From Caecitellus pseudoparvulus (lineage: Eukaryota > Bigyra: Bicosoecida), in contig CBFFRQ010000068.1 of assembly GCA_965644315.1 (NCBI GenBank), positions 558,001 to 622,000 of the forward strand: a stretch of DNA of 64,000 nucleotides, read 5' to 3'. Shown piece by piece: positions 61,232-64,000 of the stretch (position 1 is its first letter; every line of letters starts with the position of its first letter). The position numbers and the translations under genes are program-made. The notes beneath the pieces were generated by a model. The model saw only the letters and a program-made list of their open reading frames with translations. It was not told the origin of the DNA and made no database searches.

Positions 61232-64000
61232 TCACGCGATGGACGTAGCTGTGCTGGCGCGTGTGCGGGCAGACAGGCTGGCCAGGAGCGGCGGCGCGTC
61301 CAGCTCGCTGTCCAAGCACGCCAGCACCTGCGCCGCCGCCGCCGCGTGAGCCTGCCCCTGCACGCCGTCCTCCTGGGCAGCCTCCTGCGCGGCGTCCCCC
61401 AGGTACGCCAGCATGCCGTGCAGCAGCTGCAGCCACTGCTCCTTGGGCACGCCCTGCGCCGCCAGCTCTGCCTCCCACTCCGGCCCGTGCCGCTTGGCCA
61501 GCGCCGTGGCCAGGGTGGCCGCCGCCTCCTGCGAGCCCTGCATGAGGGGGCCGTTGTCGAAGGAGAAGGCGTGGCCGCCTGCCGCCTCCATGAGGTCAGC
61601 AGCGACGTCCACTTCGCCCTGCGCCGCGGACCGCAGGAAGGCGGACATGGTGGGGCCCGTCTCGTCCACCAGGCTGCTGAAGACGCTGTGCGGGTCCGCC
61701 AGCAACGCCTTGGGCGTGTCGAACTCCAGCACCCTGCCCGCGTCCAGCACCATGATGCGGTCGCAGTCGATGATGGTGTCCAGGCGGTGGGCGATGGTGA
61801 TGGTGGTGCGGTCCCGGAACTCCGACCGGATGGTGGCCTGGATCAGCGCATCCGTGCGCATGTCCACGTTGGCAGTGGCCTCGTCCACCACCAGCACCTT
61901 GGTGTGCCGCAGCAGGGCGCGAGCCAGGCACAGCAGCTGCCGCTGCCCGACGGACAGGTTGCTGCCGCCCTCGTACAGCACCATGCCCAGCTGCTCTGGC
62001 TGGCGCTTGACCATGCCCGCCAATTGGGCCTTGGCCAGGGCACGCCACACGTCTGCGTCGCTGTGCTCGTCGAAGGGGTCCAGGTTGCTGCGCACGGTGC
62101 CGGAGAACAGCGTGGGTTCCTGGGGGATGATGGCCAGGGCACGCCGGCGCAGGTCGTGCAGGCCCAGCGTGGACACGTCCACGCCGTCGATGGAGATGCG
62201 GCCGCCGCTGGGCTCCACGATGCGGTAGAGGCCCTGGAAGACGGTGCTCTTGCCGGCGCCAGTGCGGCCGACGAGGCCCACCTTCTCCCCTGCGCCCAGG
62301 GTGAAGCTGACGCCCTTGAGGACGGGGGGCAGGTCGGGGCGGTACTTGAGCTGCACGGCGTCAAAGGTGACTTCGCCTCGCTGGGGCCAGGAGGGCGGCG
62401 GCGCGCCGTCCTCCACTGCCAGGGGCGCCTCCTCGTCCACGTCAATGTACTCCAGCACGCGCTCCACGGAGTTGAACGTGTTCTCAGCCATGGTGGAGAA
62501 GCGCACCAGCTGCCCCAGCTGCTGGGCGAAGGTGAGGGCGTAGGAGAGGGAGAGGCCCACCAGGGACGCCTGCAGGGAGTCCCGGGACAGGATGGCGAAG
62601 ACGGCAGCCGCCAGGACCAGGACGGCGGAGAGGGACTCCAGGCGCAGGCTGAGCCAGCGGTTGGTCTGGAAGTACAGCAGGACGACGGAGATGTTGGTGT
62701 CCAGCTTGCCCTCGTTGTCGGCGCGCATGCGGTCCTCGGCGCCGTACGCCCGGATGACAGCCATGCCGTCCAGCGTCTCGGTGAAGTGCGCGTACAGGGG
62801 GGAGCGTGACACGGCGTCCACGCGCTTGAGCTCACGGGACGTGCGGCGGAAGAGGTCCTGGATGATGAAGAAGGCGGCGCCGGCGGGGACGAAGAGGACG
62901 ATGGTGTAGGGGGACACCACCGCCACCACCACTGCCGTGCCCAGCAGGGAGAAGACGGCGCCCATCCACAGGATGATGTTGAACAGCACCTGCGTGTCCA
63001 TCTCCCGGATGTCCTTGGTGGCCCGGTTCAGGACGCGGCCCAGGGGCGTGGAGTGCATGAACGCCATGGGCACACGCAAGAGGGAGTGCAGGAGGCTGCG
63101 GTGCAGGGCCTCGGACGCGGCCAGGGTGCCCAGGGCGAAGATGAGGGAGGTGGCCAGGGCGGTGAGGGAGAAGACGATGGACAGGGCGAAGTACACGCCC
63201 ATGTACACGTCCACGCCCAGGCCCAGGGTGTCGTCGCTCCACTCTGCCAGCCAGAAGTTGGAGCCCACGCGGGCAGCAGTGCCCAGCACTTGCAGCAGGA
63301 GCAGCACGACCACCAGGCGCACGCCCCCCGCTTGCTGTGCGTAGCGAAGGTACACGTCTGAGGAGATGGCGCCGGTGGCGCGTTGCTCCACCTGCGTAAT
63401 ACGCGCCTTGGCAGCCTCCTCCTTGCTCAACACGCCACCACGGCGCCGGGGCTTGGCCCTGCTGCCACCGACAGGCGGGGGCGCCGCACCGCTGGAACTC
63501 GCGCCAGGCGGTGCTGGAGCAGCCGCCGCCTTCGGGGCAGGCGCAGCAGCCCCATCCAGGCCGCCCGCCGCTTCAGCAGCGCCATCCACCTCCGCCGCAT
63601 CCCCCTCTGCCTCCGCCTCGGCTGCCGCCACCTCAGCCATGAGGGCCTGCAGGTGCCCGTCGCTGCGGGCCATGAGGTCTGCGTAGGAGCCGCTCTCAGC
63701 CACGGTGCCGTCCGCGACGACGACGACCTGGTCGCAGTCGGCGAGGAAGTGCAGTTGGTTGGTCGCCATCACACGCGTGCGGGTGGACAGGAAACCCTTG
63801 ACGCACTGCCGGAAGAGCTGTGCGCCCACCTTCGCGTCCAGCGCCGACAGCACATCGTCCATGATGACGATGTCACTGTTCGCGTACACGGCGCGGGCCA
63901 TGTTCACGCGCTGGCGCTGGCCGCCGGACAGGTTCACGCCCCGCTCACCGATCTCCGTCAGGTCCCGGCCAGCCCACTGGTCCAGGTCGGGCTCCAGGCA
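61232..64000 (-). CDS. ABCC (MRP-type) ABC transporter, N-terminal part outside window
   Basis: ABCC transporters export glutathione, glucuronide and other conjugates, or gate channels, across plasma or vacuolar membranes. About 922 aa are visible, starting inside nucleotide-binding domain 1 at LEPDLDQWAGRDLTEIGERG. Its signature NLSGGQRQRVNMARAVY and Walker B IVIMDDVLSALD follow near residues 30-60. A disordered Ala/Glu-rich linker leads to transmembrane domain 2 (ISSDVYLRYAQQAGGVRLVVVLLLLQV onward, about six helices, with the ABCC-typical PLGRVLNRATKDIREMD). NBD2 has Walker A GLVGRTGAGKST, the degenerate signature NLSVGQRQLLCLARAL, Walker B VLVVDEATANVD and the H-loop IAHRLDTI. The C-terminal ~120 residues beyond NBD2 form a helical extension with no known match. 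Both ATP sites look competent. No intron is needed in the visible part. Substrate cannot be told. Confidence 0.93.
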   Translation of the reverse strand, partial: CLEPDLDQWAGRDLTEIGERGVNLSGGQRQRVNMARAVYANSDIVIMDDVLSALDAKVGAQLFRQCVKGFLSTRTRVMATNQLHFLADCDQVVVVADGTVAESGSYADLMARSDGHLQALMAEVAAAEAEAEGDAAEVDGAAEAAGGLDGAAAPAPKAAAAPAPPGASSSGAAPPPVGGSRAKPRRRGGVLSKEEAAKARITQVEQRATGAISSDVYLRYAQQAGGVRLVVVLLLLQVLGTAARVGSNFWLAEWSDDTLGLGVDVYMGVYFALSIVFSLTALATSLIFALGTLAASEALHRSLLHSLLRVPMAFMHSTPLGRVLNRATKDIREMDTQVLFNIILWMGAVFSLLGTAVVVAVVSPYTIVLFVPAGAAFFIIQDLFRRTSRELKRVDAVSRSPLYAHFTETLDGMAVIRAYGAEDRMRADNEGKLDTNISVVLLYFQTNRWLSLRLESLSAVLVLAAAVFAILSRDSLQASLVGLSLSYALTFAQQLGQLVRFSTMAENTFNSVERVLEYIDVDEEAPLAVEDGAPPPSWPQRGEVTFDAVQLKYRPDLPPVLKGVSFTLGAGEKVGLVGRTGAGKSTVFQGLYRIVEPSGGRISIDGVDVSTLGLHDLRRRALAIIPQEPTLFSGTVRSNLDPFDEHSDADVWRALAKAQLAGMVKRQPEQLGMVLYEGGSNLSVGQRQLLCLARALLRHTKVLVVDEATANVDMRTDALIQATIRSEFRDRTTITIAHRLDTIIDCDRIMVLDAGRVLEFDTPKALLADPHSVFSSLVDETGPTMSAFLRSAAQGEVDVAADLMEAAGGHAFSFDNGPLMQGSQEAAATLATALAKRHGPEWEAELAAQGVPKEQWLQLLHGMLAYLGDAAQEAAQEDGVQGQAHAAAAAQVLACLDSELDAPPLLASLSARTRASTATSIA

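Noticed and set aside
1-64000. tRNA or rRNA genes, transposons, CRISPR arrays, bacterial operons
   Set aside because: No tRNA B-box/arm pattern, rRNA segment, terminal repeats with transposase or reverse transcriptase, or spaced direct repeats were recognised in the gaps.

Overview
This is nuclear DNA from a GC-rich, gene-dense eukaryotic microbe. Evidence: 21 protein genes interrupted by spliceosomal introns, nuclear housekeeping families (exosome-era nucleolar factors, RNA polymerase III, 26S proteasome, eIF3, uL1), and CFAP61, a ciliary radial-spoke/calmodulin-complex protein that implies a flagellated cell. Introns are short (mostly 61-89 nt) and the commonest donor is GTGCGT (about 22 of 41 modelled introns), a style seen in GC-rich algae and protists. 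The HPPD is closer to the animal/fungal type than the plant plastid type. I cannot place the species; a free-living flagellate (stramenopile, haptophyte or similar) is a guess only.

Layout. 1-1820: start of NOP9 (minus, runs off the left edge). 2116-16444: two tandem minus-strand genes for giant cysteine-rich (GCC2/GCC3-type) multi-pass membrane proteins that share a nearly identical ~4.8 kb tract. 17012-21973: an unrecognised basic protein and a class II-like histone deacetylase. 22451-25544: a CLPTM1 lipid-scramblase-family protein fused in one reading frame to a GT8 glycosyltransferase. 25640-30498: EBP2, HPPD, a cyclophilin and a small armadillo protein. 31093-38871: proteasome subunit RPN9, a Hook-type coiled-coil protein, lariat debranching enzyme DBR1 and RNA polymerase III subunit RPC4. 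38967-44873: DHX35 helicase, ribosomal protein uL1, eIF3f. 44960-50145: a disordered unknown protein, mitochondrial GrpE and a large armadillo protein. 50292-58095: CFAP61. 58441-64000: an ankyrin protein, mitochondrial HscB, a small unknown, and the 3' two-thirds of an ABCC transporter that runs off the right edge.

There is no operon logic: genes alternate strands and are packed as divergent pairs (gaps of 144-594 bp, presumably shared promoters) and convergent pairs (stop-to-stop gaps as small as 21 bp). Several genes belong to common processes by function only: rRNA/ribosome biogenesis and translation (NOP9, EBP2, uL1, eIF3f), splicing and lariat turnover (DHX35, DBR1), and mitochondrial protein/Fe-S maturation (GrpE, HscB, perhaps the cyclophilin).

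Main points for follow-up: (1) the CLPTM1-GT8 fusion; (2) a palindromic TGCAT element present in all seven convergent gaps and after most other stop codons, a candidate 3'-end/poly(A) signal that can serve both strands; (3) the homogenised pair of giant membrane proteins; (4) tiny coding exons (5 nt in uL1, 11 nt in NOP9) and a stop-free in-frame intron that would fool gene callers.
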